Source: Flavobacteriales bacterium
GTDB lineage: Bacteria > Bacteroidota > Bacteroidia > Flavobacteriales_D > Parvicellaceae
Reading direction: 5' to 3'
Length of the DNA: 6,144 bases
Assembly (NCBI GenBank): GCA_015488785.1
Contig: WFNC01000249.1
Span: 1-6,144, forward strand
This document shows, one piece after another, positions 5,274 through 6,144 of the stretch; position 1 is the first letter of the stretch; every line of letters begins with the position of its first letter. A model generated the notes under the pieces. That model worked only from the letters and a program-made list of their open reading frames with translations. It made no database searches and was not told the origin of the DNA. Both the position numbers and the translations under genes were made by a program.

Positions 5274-6144
5274 ATGAAAATAAAACTAACATATCTAATT
5301 ATTCTTTTGTCTCTTTTTTCATCAATAAAAGCACAAAACACGTTCTATACCTTTTTGGATGGGTGGGCAGGTGTTGGAGTGGTAGAAATAGGAGACTCTA
5401 TAAAAACGATTAGTAACTATCAGGAATATTCTAATGGAGTTGCATGGTTAAAAATAAACACCGTTGACAATGATGGTAATATCCATAATGTATGGGAGCT
5501 AACTAATGATACGATTCAATTTGAGAATGCTTTAGCTTATAACTGTACAGACTTTCATAACCCTAACAATCGGTTATTGGCTAGTATTTACATAACTAAC
5601 ATAGATAGTTTATATCAAAATCTATATCAATTTTCCCCTAATTTAGACTCACTAGATACAACAATCGTACTTCCTAAATTTAACAGTGAAGGTTTAATAG
5701 GCTCTATAGATGCTGTAAAATACATTAATGATTCAACCATTTTATTAGTAGAACACATTCGAGATCAAAGTCAAAATAAAGCCCTAAGATTTATTTGCGT
5801 TAATAAAGAAGGTTATGTCAACTGGCATCATATTATCCCCTCTATAGAATGGTCTAAAGATTTCTTATTCTTAAAAATTTCACTAGCCTCTGATGGCGGA
5901 TATTTTCTTTCTTGTTTAGAGGTTCCTGACGAAGGGTTAACCCCTAGTACAATAAATAAGTATTATTTATTAATAAAAACAAACCGTAATGGTATTGAAG
6001 AATGGAGAAAAAGAATTCACGGTCAAGACTACACTTCTTTAGGAGGAGATTTAATAGAAAAAGACAGTAATAGTTATTTAATCACGTGGGCAGAGCGTAA
6101 CTTAATTCATAGAGAAAACTCTTTAATTGGCCCAGGAAAAGGAC
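5274..6144 (+). CDS. Secreted protein with propeller-like repeats, N-terminal 290 residues (runs off the right edge)
   Basis: An open frame from ATG at 5274 to the window edge. Residues 1-20 are a clean signal peptide (MKIKLTYLIILLSLFSSIKA, then Gln21), which supports this start. The mature part shows loosely repeated units: a strand ending in asparagine or aspartate-glycine then tryptophan (NDGNIHNVW at 66-74, NKEGYVNW at 177-184, NRNGIEEW at 237-244), alternating with strands such as ASDGGYFLS (205-213) and KDSNSYLITW (263-272). This resembles the beta-propeller-like repeats of many Bacteroidota secreted proteins that end in a T9SS tail. The C-terminus is outside the window, so the tail is a prediction. 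I cannot name a function. A terminator lies immediately upstream, and the frame before it is an orphan T9SS tail, hinting at a tandem family with one copy lost. Confidence 0.85.
   Translation, partial: MKIKLTYLIILLSLFSSIKAQNTFYTFLDGWAGVGVVEIGDSIKTISNYQEYSNGVAWLKINTVDNDGNIHNVWELTNDTIQFENALAYNCTDFHNPNNRLLASIYITNIDSLYQNLYQFSPNLDSLDTTIVLPKFNSEGLIGSIDAVKYINDSTILLVEHIRDQSQNKALRFICVNKEGYVNWHHIIPSIEWSKDFLFLKISLASDGGYFLSCLEVPDEGLTPSTINKYYLLIKTNRNGIEEWRKRIHGQDYTSLGGDLIEKDSNSYLITWAERNLIHRENSLIGPGKG

Overview
The window reads as AT-rich chromosomal DNA from a member of the Bacteroidota, most likely a Flavobacteriaceae species. Supporting signs are the low GC, the absence of Shine-Dalgarno-like leaders, a candidate TAnnTTTG -7 box, a C-terminal sorting tail of the type IX secretion system (T9SS), and a set of genes that matches the flexirubin / aryl-polyene pigment loci of this group. 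The assignment comes from motifs and memory of the families; no database search was possible.

Positions 1-4657, minus strand: part of a polyene-type fatty acid/polyketide locus. In transcription order it holds a complete condensing enzyme (beta-ketoacyl-ACP synthase, 4657-3458), a shortened partner lacking the catalytic residues (chain-length-factor-like, 3457-2531), a membrane-anchored NodB-family polysaccharide deacetylase (2534-1770) and a LolA-like periplasmic carrier (1777-1142). These four abut or overlap by 0, 4 and 8 bases, so they are almost certainly one transcript. A 455-base non-coding block follows, then a FabZ-like hotdog dehydratase (686-321) and an unrecognised gene running off the left edge (320-1). 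The enzymes fit a model in which the synthase pair extends an acyl-ACP chain, the dehydratase keeps the double bonds, and the carrier moves a lipidic product across the periplasm to the outer membrane. The deacetylase's substrate is not evident.

Positions 687-1141: a repeat-rich block. An inverted repeat of a kind I remember from Flavobacteriaceae genomes (about 727-965) appears to be split by a 161-base, near-symmetrical palindromic element with terminal inverted repeats (767-927). A further imperfect inverted repeat lies at 982-1059. The end motif of the palindromic element recurs at 4717-4750, upstream of the synthase, so the four-gene block has related repeats on both sides.

Positions 4658-6144: a non-coding block with small inverted repeats and a candidate minus-strand promoter. 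It is followed on the plus strand by an orphan 48-codon frame (5079-5225) that looks like only the end of a T9SS sorting domain, a strong intrinsic terminator (5233-5268), and the first 290 codons of a secreted protein with propeller-like repeats, starting just five bases after the terminator's T-run.
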